Assembly: GCF_020447105.2 (NCBI RefSeq)
Contig: NZ_CP096184.1
Location: 434,001-498,000, forward strand
Length of the DNA stretch: 64,000 nt
Direction: 5' to 3'
From: Demequina sp. TMPB413
Lineage (GTDB): Bacteria > Actinomycetota > Actinomycetes > Actinomycetales > Demequinaceae
Part shown: positions 56,776 to 64,000 of the stretch, piece by piece
Position numbering within the stretch: the stretch's first letter is position 1
Layout of the letters: every line of letters starts with the position of its first letter
Made by a program: the position numbers and the translations under genes
The notes under the pieces: model-generated
The model's database searches: none
Told to the model about the DNA's origin: nothing
Seen by the model: the letters and a program-made list of their open reading frames with translations, nothing else

Positions 56776-57654
56776 CTACTTCTCGAACGACGCGATCCAT
56801 TCCTCAGCTAGTTTGCGGTCAAACTTCCCTTGATCGTCTATCCCTATGCAGTTGTCTGACAGGAACGTAGCAAGCCGGACGCCGTTCATCGGGATCACGC
56901 CACTGCGGTCGATCAGTAGGAGGCTGTCCCTTGTGAAGTCTCCGGTCGTGAAAAAAAGGACGAACACTGGATCCGAAAACCTGGGCCGGAATCCGTCGAG
57001 CGTCTGGTGACCGGGCGCATACACCTGAGCTCGAGCGAGCGCCACGCTGCCCACGATGGAACGGACTTCGTCGCTTGAGACCCGGCCCGAGGGGTAGTGC
57101 TTCGCCTGCCCCGCGAGCCATACGGACATGGTCGAGTCGATCGATGGGAGGACGCTCGCGTTGTCAAGCCTCGTACCTAGGCTGAGATGTCCGTAGAAGT
57201 CGATGCCTTGGTCCCGGGAAGTGCTCGTGACTGTAGCGTCGGTACATCCAAGCAAGGCGAGAACGCCGCGACCGAGGCATTCGAAGGCGCGCGGTTCGAG
57301 TACCTTGAGAACCTCTATCCACGCCGGTGCGGCGCTTCGGGCTCTCCTTGCCTTAACGACTGCGACGTCCGCTCCTGGATCCAAGAAGCCGGACCCTTGG
57401 ATGAGGTGGGAGCCGGCAGAACTGAAAGTGAAGGAGCAGTAGTCGCTCGAGTTAAGCCGGTCTTGTTCGATTTCTTCGAGGATTGCTTCCACCTGCGAGT
57501 AAACCTCCTCGGCGACTTCGCCGGCGGTGTCGCGGCCAATATCCAAAACCTCGACGACCGCCGCAACTACGACTTGCCGGAGTTCGCTAGGTTCGGCGAG
57601 CGGGTGAACCATCGTTTCGATTTGTGTAGCGACACGCTCCGCTCGTGTGGCCAC
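56776..57654 (-). CDS. Mrr-like restriction endonuclease-domain protein
   Basis: A 292-residue protein. The N-terminal 70 residues are helical and acidic. From about 115 it shows the Mrr_cat layout: Glu125 in a helix (EPRAFECLGRGVLALLGC), Asp152 in DQGIDFYG, and Gln183-Ala-Lys185 (AGQAKHY), the D...QxK variant of the PD-(D/E)XK site. Mrr proteins cut modified DNA; this one's target is unknown. Its GTG start shares one base with the stop of the upstream ParB-like gene (TAGTG), so the pair is translationally coupled. The pair is divergent from a methyltransferase and NotI-like nuclease, suggesting one defence locus. Confidence 0.75.
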   Translation of the reverse strand: MATRAERVATQIETMVHPLAEPSELRQVVVAAVVEVLDIGRDTAGEVAEEVYSQVEAILEEIEQDRLNSSDYCSFTFSSAGSHLIQGSGFLDPGADVAVVKARRARSAAPAWIEVLKVLEPRAFECLGRGVLALLGCTDATVTSTSRDQGIDFYGHLSLGTRLDNASVLPSIDSTMSVWLAGQAKHYPSGRVSSDEVRSIVGSVALARAQVYAPGHQTLDGFRPRFSDPVFVLFFTTGDFTRDSLLLIDRSGVIPMNGVRLATFLSDNCIGIDDQGKFDRKLAEEWIASFEK

Positions 57655-58757
57655 TATTCTGGCGAGCTTCCATTGCGTTCACTAAGGCGAGCCTGCTGCA
57701 CGATTGCGGCGAGGTTGGACTGAAGCTTCTCGATCATGTCAATGTCCTCGTGCCCCATCGTCATGAAGTCGGAGAGCGGGATGTTGTTGATCGACTCGAT
57801 AGCGGATTCGACTCGCTTGCGCCAAGCATGCCGTTCCTTCACCTGGAGCACTATTGCCTGCGCGGTTGCTAGGGTCTGACTCGGATCCTCTAGGGAGGTG
57901 CGCGCATCCTCGTTGCTAAGTAGTTCTCGGAGAGACCGAACCTCAGTGTACGAGTCGATCTTGGCGGGTCTCTTTGCGCCCTCGCCGTCGGTCCATGGGC
58001 ACAGAAGACTGTAGAGGTCACGCGCCTTCTGCTCATCCGCGAACGAGTTCTCCTCGTTGTCCCAGCCGTAGTGGTCCCTCACCTTAGGGATCGCGACCGC
58101 CTCGTGCAGGAGAGCGTAGTGGTCGGGCGTCACATGGTGTCCGTACTCTTCGTCGGACCTCATCTGGTCGACCGCCTTGATCGCGCGGTATCGCCGGTTC
58201 ACCTCTTGCGAGGGGAGGCCCAGGCGGGCCGCGACCTCCGGAGTGTCCAACCCCTCTTCATCTTTCAGGATGGCTACGATCTTTGCACCCTGGTATCCGC
58301 CCCACTCCTTGATGCCACCAACGTGGCGCACGCCCATGATCGCGAGTTCGGTGGCACGGTCGCTATCGTTGAGTCTCACGCACGGTACTGCGGCCATCAC
58401 CTGAACCACAGCGGCGGGCACGTGCGCTCCAGCGAGGTGGTCTTGTTGCAGCCTCTTCAGGGTCGCGACACGCCGGTTGCCTTCGATCACGAGGTACTTG
58501 CCCGTGTCCTCCCCTGCGAGTTGATGCGGCTTGACCACGATCCGGTCCACTTCGAGGTAGCCGTTCTCCACGACCGATGCCCGGAGGTCACTCAGGCCGT
58601 CCTTGTCATGTCTGCGCAGAGCCGCGTCCTGGACAGACGGTTCGGCCACTCGGCGTTCGGCGATCTCTGGCGCGTCAGAGTTTCCGTGGAACCTGAAGTT
58701 ATTCGGATCGAGTAGGAGGTCGTCGATTGCTGCAGTCATCGGTTCCATAGTCGCCAT
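57654..58757 (-). CDS. ParB/Sulfiredoxin-domain protein
   Basis: A 367-residue protein with an N-terminal ParB-like nuclease/CTPase domain. The LDPNNFRFHG box starts the fold, and LVIEGNRRVATLKRLQ carries the GNRR motif at 93-96. An HTH-like segment follows at about 172-195 (TPEVAARLGLPSQEVNRRYRAI), then a helical C-terminal half. This is not a chromosome-partitioning ParB: there is no ParA, and it is coupled to an Mrr-like nuclease. It may recognise DNA or use nucleotide to control that nuclease. The ATG at 58757 lacks a ribosome binding site. Confidence 0.75.
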   Translation of the reverse strand: MATMEPMTAAIDDLLLDPNNFRFHGNSDAPEIAERRVAEPSVQDAALRRHDKDGLSDLRASVVENGYLEVDRIVVKPHQLAGEDTGKYLVIEGNRRVATLKRLQQDHLAGAHVPAAVVQVMAAVPCVRLNDSDRATELAIMGVRHVGGIKEWGGYQGAKIVAILKDEEGLDTPEVAARLGLPSQEVNRRYRAIKAVDQMRSDEEYGHHVTPDHYALLHEAVAIPKVRDHYGWDNEENSFADEQKARDLYSLLCPWTDGEGAKRPAKIDSYTEVRSLRELLSNEDARTSLEDPSQTLATAQAIVLQVKERHAWRKRVESAIESINNIPLSDFMTMGHEDIDMIEKLQSNLAAIVQQARLSERNGSSPE

Positions 58758-58923
58758 GATTCACCCTAGGTTCGTGTGGTTGCTGGAGGACCTTCACAAG
58801 CCGCCAGACGTTCTCGTGGCCAATAGAACCACCAACGTAGGGTGCGGCGCCAGGGACATTGCTCGCGGCGGCCCATCGGCAAGGCTGCCCCTCAATGTCC
58901 GAGTCCGGGTCTAGCCTCTAGTC
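58758..58923. promoter_or_regulatory. Divergent control region of the restriction locus
   Basis: A 166-base gap between the ParB-like and methyltransferase genes. It contains an 8-bp inverted repeat, GGACATTG (58854-58861) and CAATGTCC (58893-58900), and a TAGCCT hexamer at 58912-58917 six bases before the methyltransferase ATG. Neither gene has a ribosome binding site, so both may be leaderless. Confidence 0.45.
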
Positions 58924-60135
58924 ATGGACACCGCAACGCTCACATCTATCGACCTGTTCGCCGGGGCAGGTGGGCTCTCTCAGGGGCTGAAGGAAGCCGG
59001 GTTTCGCGGCGTATACGCCAACGAACTGGTTCCGAGGTACGCGGAGACCTACAAACTCAATCACCCCGAAGTGTGGGTTGACAGCAGAGACATCCGGTCT
59101 GTCGATGCACATGCCGTGCGCACTGAGCTGGGGTTGGCAGAAGGCGAACTGGACCTCATCGCGGGCGGGCCGCCGTGTCAAGGCTTCTCGATCAACGCAC
59201 CAGTGAGATCTGGCGATGACGATCGGAACCACCTGTTCCGTCAGTACCTGCGTTTTGTCGAGGAATTCCGACCGAGGGCAGTTGTGATCGAGAATGTTCC
59301 CGGACTTGTCTCCTTTGAGGGAGGGGCTACGCTCGACGCGATCTTGGCCTCTCTGCGAGATCTTGGCTACGGGGCTGACGTCCAGATTCTTTATGCGCCG
59401 CACCATGGCGTGCCGCAGACGCGGTGGCGCACTGTAGTAGTCGGTCTCCGAGGATCGACCGATGACGCTGTTGTCTTCCCGGACCCTACACGCGACGCTC
59501 CTATTCGGGTCAATTTCACCTCCAACCACGGCGGCAGGAAGCTTGTGCGCCTACCCACGAGCGTAGAGCTGCCCGCGCACGTTTCGGTCCGCGATGCGAT
59601 CGGGGATCTTCCGCCGTTGGCCAATGGCGAGAGTTGGCGTGAGGGAGGGGACTACTCGACGCTGCCACAAAACGACTATCAGCGCGTACTGCGCGCTGGA
59701 TCGCTCGGTGTCTATAACCATGGCGCGCCAAGGCTTGGGAACGTCAATCTATCCAGACTCCAGCACATTCCGGCCGGTGGAAACTGGACAAGCATCCCCG
59801 TGGAACTGCTGCCCAAGGGTATGAAGCGCGCGCGGCGCTCGGACCACACGAAGCGCTATGGCAGAGTGGATCCAAATGGCCTTGCTTCCACGATTCTCAC
59901 GAAATGTGACCCCCACTGGGGCGCGTATTTTCACTATGATCAGGACAGGTCCTTTACAGTACGCGAAGCGGCTCGGATCCAGTCTTTCCCCGACTCTTAT
60001 CGATTTGTGGGATCTAGGGTTGAACAGTACGAACAGGTAGGAAACGCGGTTCCGCCTCTGTTGGGTGCGGCCATTGGCCGCACTGTCGCCAAGAGCCTCG
60101 GCGATGCGTCAGGCGAGATTCTGATGGCGGTCTAG
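58924..60135 (+). CDS. C5-cytosine DNA methyltransferase
   Basis: A 403-residue 5-methylcytosine methyltransferase. The conserved motifs are in order: I (DLFAGAGGLSQG, 10-21), IV with catalytic Cys85 (GGPPCQGFS), VI (IENVPG), VIII (QTRWR), a variable target-recognition region, IX-like (RIQSFPD) and X (YEQVGNAVPPLLG). It should protect host DNA from the NotI-like enzyme encoded two bases downstream. The specificity is not readable from sequence. The ATG lies six bases after a -10-like TAGCCT, without a ribosome binding site. Confidence 0.93.
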   Translation: MDTATLTSIDLFAGAGGLSQGLKEAGFRGVYANELVPRYAETYKLNHPEVWVDSRDIRSVDAHAVRTELGLAEGELDLIAGGPPCQGFSINAPVRSGDDDRNHLFRQYLRFVEEFRPRAVVIENVPGLVSFEGGATLDAILASLRDLGYGADVQILYAPHHGVPQTRWRTVVVGLRGSTDDAVVFPDPTRDAPIRVNFTSNHGGRKLVRLPTSVELPAHVSVRDAIGDLPPLANGESWREGGDYSTLPQNDYQRVLRAGSLGVYNHGAPRLGNVNLSRLQHIPAGGNWTSIPVELLPKGMKRARRSDHTKRYGRVDPNGLASTILTKCDPHWGAYFHYDQDRSFTVREAARIQSFPDSYRFVGSRVEQYEQVGNAVPPLLGAAIGRTVAKSLGDASGEILMAV

Positions 60136-60137
60136 TT

Positions 60138-61049
60138 GTGTCAGGAACCATTCACGAGATCTTCGGGTATCGGGCCGACGACAAATCCGAGGTGGCGCGA
60201 CGAGCCGCGGAGCAGTATCGCTGCCCGATCCTAGATAGTCGCTGCGAGAAGCAGCTACACACCACTGGCGATGGTCCCGCAGGTGTCTGTTCGATAAAGC
60301 CAATGACGAGTTCACCGGTCGTGTGCTGTCCGATTCGGCTCTACGCCGACGAATATCGGGTCCTTCGAGACGTGGCCGACATAGCCTTCGGACCGGGGCC
60401 GAAGCTCGTACCGGGCGGCAGCGCAGTGCCTGTCGCCATGCGTGATGGCAGACCGGTCGTCGCGGTCTTTGGCAAACGCTGGGGCGGCGAACTTCGCGTA
60501 CCGAAGAAGTCCGGTACCGGCGGCTACTGGGTTGACTGGGTCCTAGCCTTGGTGAATGAGCGCGGCGACCTTGAAGAGTTTGTTGCTGTAGAAGTCCAAA
60601 CCATCGACACGACCGGCAACTACAAGAACGGTCGTCGTGCGCTCCTTGATACTCGGGAGGTGGTTAAGACCACCGTTGGACTGAACTGGGAGAACGTCAA
60701 TAAGCGCATTTTGCCGCAACTCGTGTATAAGGGCCAGTTGTTGCAACGAGAGAGTCTCTGCAGAAAGGGTCTCTTTTTTGTTGCGCCGCGAGCGGTCTAC
60801 AACGAAGTGATCAAACGCGTTGGGGGTGTCGAGAAGCTGCCGACGTATGCGCTCCAGCCCGCGTCCGTGACATTCCTTGCGTACGACTACCTTCAGCGTG
60901 AGCCGGTCGACGGCGACGTCGCACCACTCGAGCGCGCAGTCCAGCATTCCACGACGGTCTACAAGCTGCAGGAGGCCTTCAACAACGTGCAGCTAACTGA
61001 TGCGGACGTGTACACGCACGCGATACTCGACGGCCTCGGGCTGGCCTAG
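60138..61049 (+). CDS. NotI-like type II restriction endonuclease
   Basis: A 303-residue protein that starts GTIHEIFGY, the box that opens the NotI family. It has Cys29, Cys36, Cys51 (GVCSI) and the pair Cys63-Cys64 (VCCP), consistent with the four-cysteine metal site of NotI. The catalytic region has Asp133 (YWVDWV) and Glu152-Val-Gln154 (VEVQTIDTTGNY), the ExQ version of the PD-(D/E)XK site. It is shorter than NotI itself. The GTG start lies two bases after the methyltransferase stop, so the genes form a modification-restriction operon. The recognition site is probably G+C-rich, but that is inference. Confidence 0.8.
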   Translation: MSGTIHEIFGYRADDKSEVARRAAEQYRCPILDSRCEKQLHTTGDGPAGVCSIKPMTSSPVVCCPIRLYADEYRVLRDVADIAFGPGPKLVPGGSAVPVAMRDGRPVVAVFGKRWGGELRVPKKSGTGGYWVDWVLALVNERGDLEEFVAVEVQTIDTTGNYKNGRRALLDTREVVKTTVGLNWENVNKRILPQLVYKGQLLQRESLCRKGLFFVAPRAVYNEVIKRVGGVEKLPTYALQPASVTFLAYDYLQREPVDGDVAPLERAVQHSTTVYKLQEAFNNVQLTDADVYTHAILDGLGLA

Positions 61050-61183
61050 CGGCACGGCCACAACCTCCGCCGCGACCGATCCCAACTCGGCGACCTCCTC
61101 TACCGGAGCCTTCCTCCTTACACAGGTGAGGGCCACCATGCTCTACCGGCGGGTTGGCCAGCTGTTCGCCAGACTGTCGGCCC

Positions 61184-61203
61184 CGGCCCCGGCGCCGGGG
61201 CCG
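61184..61203. repeat. 20-bp perfect G+C palindrome
   Basis: CGGCCCCGGCGCCGGGGCCG reads identically on both strands. It lies 135 bases after the NotI-like gene and may be a cruciform or loopless terminator stem. Confidence 0.55.
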
Positions 61204-61220
61204 TGGCCTCCTCGCGCACC

Positions 61221-61272
61221 ACGCTCTAGCGGCGCCGGTGCCTGCGTTCGCCCGTGGCTGGTGCTAGAGCGT
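61221..61272. repeat. 10-bp inverted repeat
   Basis: ACGCTCTAGC at 61221-61230 is perfectly inverted at 61263-61272 with a 32-base interval. It could be part of a terminator region or a recombination site; no integrase gene is present. Confidence 0.4.
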
Positions 61273-61978
61273 CGCGGCAGGTTACGCCGGTCCGTTCAAT
61301 TTGCGTCCCACCTCCTTGGTGCTATGCCCTGCGGTCCCCTGGATTTCCAGGCATAGGAGGGCGACCGAGCCTGTGAGTCTGGGCGCTGCAGGGAGTGACG
61401 GCTCGTGACAGAGAATGCGATCAGGCTGATTGCAGATGATGCTCGTGCCGGTCGATCGTCGTCTAGTTCGAGGTCAACCGCGCAGTGACCGTCACGACGC
61501 GGTCGACGGGCCGGGCGTTCATGCCCGCCCCGACCGGTGTGGCGTGGTGGCGGCTGCCGACGCGGAAGTTGTGTTCGTTGCCCACAATCGAACCCTCGAA
61601 GCGAAAGAGCGCGCGTTCGTCGTCGGCCCGAACGTACTGAGGGTGCATTGGCCGACCCACATGTGGTGGTGCAGGCCCCCGAGCAATGGGCCGCCAATGC
61701 GCACAGAGTCACCCCCCTGCTTGGCACGCGCCCGTCGGGGGCGCCTCGGCCATGTCTTCTACTATCAACTCTCGGCAGGCACGGGCTGGTGCACCCGACA
61801 CGGGATGACTGAACCAACCCGGGATACGGTGGACGTCTTTGCCGGCCGTGGAGCCAGGTCCCCCGAGCCGCGTTGTACATGGCCGCCGGTTCGAGGTGCC
61901 AATCACTGCACCAGCCCCCCGGTGTAGGACTACTTCCATCCCGTCGTCACTCTCTAGGTCGCTCTCACCACGTGTGTG

Positions 61979-61997
61979 TGATACCACAGTGATACCA
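61979..61997 (+). promoter_or_regulatory. Tandem operator of toxin-antitoxin pair
   Basis: TGATACCA is repeated at 61979-61986 and 61990-61997, 11 bp apart (one helical turn), directly before the antitoxin ATG at 62006. This fits autorepression by an antitoxin or antitoxin-toxin complex. The second copy overlaps a plausible -10, and there is no ribosome binding site, so the mRNA may be leaderless. Confidence 0.5.
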
Positions 61998-62005
61998 TCG
62001 ACCTC

Positions 62006-62212
62006 ATGGCTATGACACTGCGCACCGATCCCGAGTTCGAGGCCGCGCTGGCGTTCCTTGCGCAGCACGACGAGGGCTCCAAGCAAGAGGCCGTTCGCCG
62101 CGCCGTTCTCGAACGTGCCGCGCGGCTCGGCCACCACGACCGCGTTGCCGCGCTTTCCGCGGAGTCCAAGGACCGCTGGGCCGACACGCTCCACCGCCTC
62201 GGCACCGTCTAG
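62006..62212 (+). CDS. Antitoxin of Doc-type toxin-antitoxin pair
   Basis: A 68-residue protein with a ribbon-helix-helix-like N-terminus (MTLRTDPEFEAALAFLAQHDEGSKQEAVRRAVLERA) and a polar C-terminal tail that would wrap the toxin. It is not the Phd fold usually paired with Doc, but RHH-type partners of Doc toxins are common in actinobacteria. It ends three bases before the toxin ATG. The start could be ATG 62006 or 62012. Confidence 0.75.
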   Translation: MAMTLRTDPEFEAALAFLAQHDEGSKQEAVRRAVLERAARLGHHDRVAALSAESKDRWADTLHRLGTV

Positions 62213-62215
62213 TTC

Positions 62216-62584
62216 ATGACTGAATGGCTGACCCTCGAGGACCTGTTATTTCTCGCGGAGGACATCGGCGTGGGGCCGGTTCGCGATATGGGTCTGTTGG
62301 AATCGGCTGCGGCGCGCCCTGCGACCACGTACATGGGCACCGACTCGTACTCAAACCTTGAGCTCAAGGCTGCGGCGCTCTTCCATTCGCTCGTGTGCAA
62401 TCACGCGCTCATCGACGGCAACAAGCGGATCGGATGGCACGCGACGGTTGTGTTCCTTGCGCTCAACGGCTACGAGCCCGACCTCACTCAAGATGAGGCC
62501 TTTGAGCTCACGATGGCGGTTGCTTCGGGGGAGTTGCGAGACGTCGAGGCTATTGCGCCGAGACTGAAGGTCATCGAGCGCTGA
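62216..62584 (+). CDS. doc: Doc-family (Fic fold) toxin
   Basis: A 122-residue Doc toxin. The Fic motif HALIDGNKR matches H-x-[FL]-x-[DE]-G-N-K-R, and the N-terminal segment LEDLLFLAEDIGVGPVRDMGLLESAAARP is typical of Doc. Doc proteins phosphorylate elongation factor Tu and stop translation; the same activity is inferred here. It is co-transcribed with the 68-residue antitoxin three bases upstream. Confidence 0.88.
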   Translation: MTEWLTLEDLLFLAEDIGVGPVRDMGLLESAAARPATTYMGTDSYSNLELKAAALFHSLVCNHALIDGNKRIGWHATVVFLALNGYEPDLTQDEAFELTMAVASGELRDVEAIAPRLKVIER

Positions 62585-62601
62585 CACCGGGCCACGAGGC
62601 G

Positions 62602-63564
62602 CTACACCCCCGCGACCACCTTCCCCAGCCCCGCCATCTCCGAAGCGCACGCGTTCCCGCCCGTCACGGCAAACCCCACCACGCCGGGCCGGTCAGGGTC
62701 AGCCAACGCACCGGCCAAGCCAGCAGCGCCGGCACCTTCGCACAAGGTGTGCGCCGCAGTCGCCATGAGTGACATGCCGTGGCGCAGATCGTCATCCGAC
62801 ACCAACAGGAAGTCGTCCAGCCGGTCGCGCATCACGGACTGAGGCAGTTCAAAGCCGGAGCCGGTCGCGAGCCCGCCCGCGAAGGTATGAGCCTCGACGG
62901 TCTGGATGGTGCCGGTCCGCCACGATTGATACGCAGCAGAAGCCCCCGACGCTTGAACGCCCACCACTCGCGTCGACGGGGCAATGGCGTCGCGCACCAG
63001 CAGCGCGCCCGCCAAGCCGGAGCCTGACCCCACGGGCACGTACAGCGTCTCGATCTCGGGATGAGCCTGCAGCAGCTCCAAATACACCGTGCCGTGGCCG
63101 TAGATGATCGCGGGAGTGTTGCCGGGGTTGACAAAGTGCAGGCCCTCGCGCGCGGCGAGCCCCTCTGCGAACTCGGCGGCCTGCGCCATGTCGGCGCCCT
63201 CGATCACGGCTCGGGCACCCCAAGCACGTACGGCGTCGACCTTGCCGGCCGGCGTGCTGCGCGGCATGACGATCGTGGCGGGCACGCCGGACCGCGCGGC
63301 GGCATACGCCAAGGACTGGGCGTGGTTTCCCGTGGAGACGGTGATGAGCCCGGCCGCGCGTGCCTCGGGGGAGAGCGTCGCCAACAGGTTGAGCCCGCCG
63401 CGCACCTTGAAGGCTCCGGTGGGCTGCACGTTCTCGTGCTTGACGATCGTGCGTGACCCCACTGCCGCGTCCAGCACCGGGTACGACCACGCGGGCGTCG
63501 GGGGCAGCAGATCGCGCAGGCGTTCGGCCGCCGCGTAGATGCCGTCAACGGTGAGCTTCTCCAT
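62602..63564 (-). CDS. Threonine dehydratase-like PLP enzyme
   Basis: Fold-type II PLP enzyme of 320 residues, similar to catabolic threonine dehydratases. The PLP lysine is in TGAFKVRGG, followed by STGNHAQSLA and the phosphate loop VGSGSGLAGAL. The C-terminal VTGGNA binds the pyridine nitrogen. There is no ACT domain, so it is probably not the allosteric biosynthetic IlvA. I use the ATG at 63564; the frame continues to 63927, but only through the divergent LysR gene. It is distinct from the paralogue at 9362. Confidence 0.85.
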   Translation of the reverse strand: MEKLTVDGIYAAAERLRDLLPPTPAWSYPVLDAAVGSRTIVKHENVQPTGAFKVRGGLNLLATLSPEARAAGLITVSTGNHAQSLAYAAARSGVPATIVMPRSTPAGKVDAVRAWGARAVIEGADMAQAAEFAEGLAAREGLHFVNPGNTPAIIYGHGTVYLELLQAHPEIETLYVPVGSGSGLAGALLVRDAIAPSTRVVGVQASGASAAYQSWRTGTIQTVEAHTFAGGLATGSGFELPQSVMRDRLDDFLLVSDDDLRHGMSLMATAAHTLCEGAGAAGLAGALADPDRPGVVGFAVTGGNACASEMAGLGKVVAGV

Positions 63565-63648
63565 GACTTGAGCATCGCTCACGCGCCACCCAGAGGTCCA
63601 ATGAATGTTATCGACTAAAACCATAGACAAACTACATAGAATGAAGGA

Positions 63649-64000
63649 ATGATCGACGTCTCCAGGCTCCAAGTCCTCGTTGCCCTCGCCAAGCACGGCA
63701 CGGCGTCGGCCGCCGCGGAGGCCCTCCACTACTCCCAGCCCACCGTCTCCCACCACCTCAAGCGACTCGAAGCCGAGACGGGTGCGGTGCTGATGCGACG
63801 CGTCGGCCGGGGCCTGGTCCTCACGGACGAGGGCAAGCGCTTGGCCGCCAGGGGAGAGGAGATCCTCGGCCTCATGTCCCGCGCCTCGACCGAACTGGCG
63901 TCGGCGGTGTCCCTCCACAGCGGCCACGTGCGGCTCGCGATCTTCCCGTCAGGGATGGCGACCTTGGCCCCGCGCATCGTCACCGAGATGGCCGACCGCC
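63649..64000 (+). CDS. LysR-family regulator (cut by window end)
   Basis: N-terminal 117 codons of a LysR-type regulator. The winged HTH is clear: LQVLVALAKHGTASAAAEALHYSQPTVSHHLKRLEAETGAVLMRR, followed by the linker helix and the start of the effector domain. It is divergent from the threonine dehydratase-like gene, with 84 bases between starts, and probably regulates it. An ATGAAGGA sequence just before the start contains a plausible ribosome binding site. Confidence 0.88.
   Translation, partial: MIDVSRLQVLVALAKHGTASAAAEALHYSQPTVSHHLKRLEAETGAVLMRRVGRGLVLTDEGKRLAARGEEILGLMSRASTELASAVSLHSGHVRLAIFPSGMATLAPRIVTEMADR

Larger units (their letters stand above)
61050..62005. other. About 950 bases without a convincing gene
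   Basis: No frame here has good coding character. The clearest structures are a 20-bp perfect palindrome (61184-61203) and a 10-bp inverted repeat (61221-61230 with 61263-61272). On the minus strand at about 61463-61700 two overlapping frames have somewhat protein-like segments and may be a decayed gene, but I cannot identify it. Operator-like repeats of the toxin-antitoxin pair occupy the right end. Confidence 0.5.

Noticed and set aside
57654..58757. Chromosome-partitioning ParB or an origin region
   Set aside because: No ParA gene, no parS-like repeats and coupling to an Mrr-type nuclease argue against a partition system.
61296..61880. 194-residue minus-strand open frame in the island gap
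   Set aside because: Arg/Pro/Gly-rich with no motifs; too weak to call even a pseudogene.
63565..63927. 121-residue N-terminal extension of the dehydratase
   Set aside because: It runs antisense through the LysR gene; homology begins at the ATG at 63564.

Overview
The window looks like a chromosomal segment of a high-G+C Gram-positive bacterium (Actinomycetota). Third codon positions are dominated by G and C, GTG starts are common, and long antisense shadow ORFs run through most genes. Characteristic content includes a DUF3516 helicase, GatCAB, an actinobacterial-style ilvB leader peptide, a ROK-controlled xylose locus and TipA-like and TetR regulators. A Micrococcales relative such as the Cellulomonas/Demequina group is my inference; nothing in the sequence proves it. 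I saw no rRNA, tRNA, CRISPR array or intact insertion sequence.

Layout. 1-2.3 kb: two poorly characterised membrane proteins, one carrying a PD-(D/E)XK-like nuclease domain. 2.4-10.3 kb: pgi, a K+ channel with a coupled upstream mini-ORF, a large DEAD/DEAH helicase, a 42-aa protein with its own terminator, an F420-type NADP oxidoreductase-like gene behind a 17-bp repeated motif, and a PLP dehydratase. 10.4-17.8 kb: lipoprotein, ligA, a GNAT acetyltransferase, the overlapping gatC-gatA-gatB operon and a polysaccharide deacetylase. 17.8-20 kb: a CopB-type copper ATPase behind a MerR-style promoter.

20-35 kb is a sugar block. The xylF-xylG-xylH-ROK operon (minus strand) diverges from xylA-xylB (plus strand). 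A LacI-family gene follows, divergent from a second ABC sugar importer (binding lipoprotein and two permeases) that is joined to a GH3 glycosidase. The likely combined role is import and hydrolysis of xylo- or gluco-oligosaccharides and entry of xylose into the pentose phosphate pathway. 35-44.4 kb: 2-hydroxyacid dehydrogenase, photolyase, two FMN reductases, a TipA-like regulator, ilvD, a TetR/membrane-protein pair, a DUF305 protein and a DUF1905 protein.

44.4-50.4 kb: ilvB-ilvH-ilvC-leuB-ilvE for branched-chain amino acids, preceded by a leader peptide and attenuator. 50.5-56.6 kb: PEBP protein, hydrolase, DUF427 protein, a TetR gene overlapping a PIN toxin-like gene, a DrrAB-type ABC exporter, a DUF2568 protein and an M50 metallopeptidase.

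56.8-62.6 kb is an accessory island. An Mrr-like nuclease and a ParB-domain protein (minus strand) diverge from a C5-cytosine methyltransferase and a NotI-like endonuclease (plus strand). A roughly 1-kb palindrome-rich gap without a convincing gene follows, then a Doc-type toxin-antitoxin pair. Normal chromosome resumes with a threonine dehydratase-like gene and a divergent LysR gene cut by the window edge. The four-gene nuclease/methylase cluster is the best candidate for an undescribed system.
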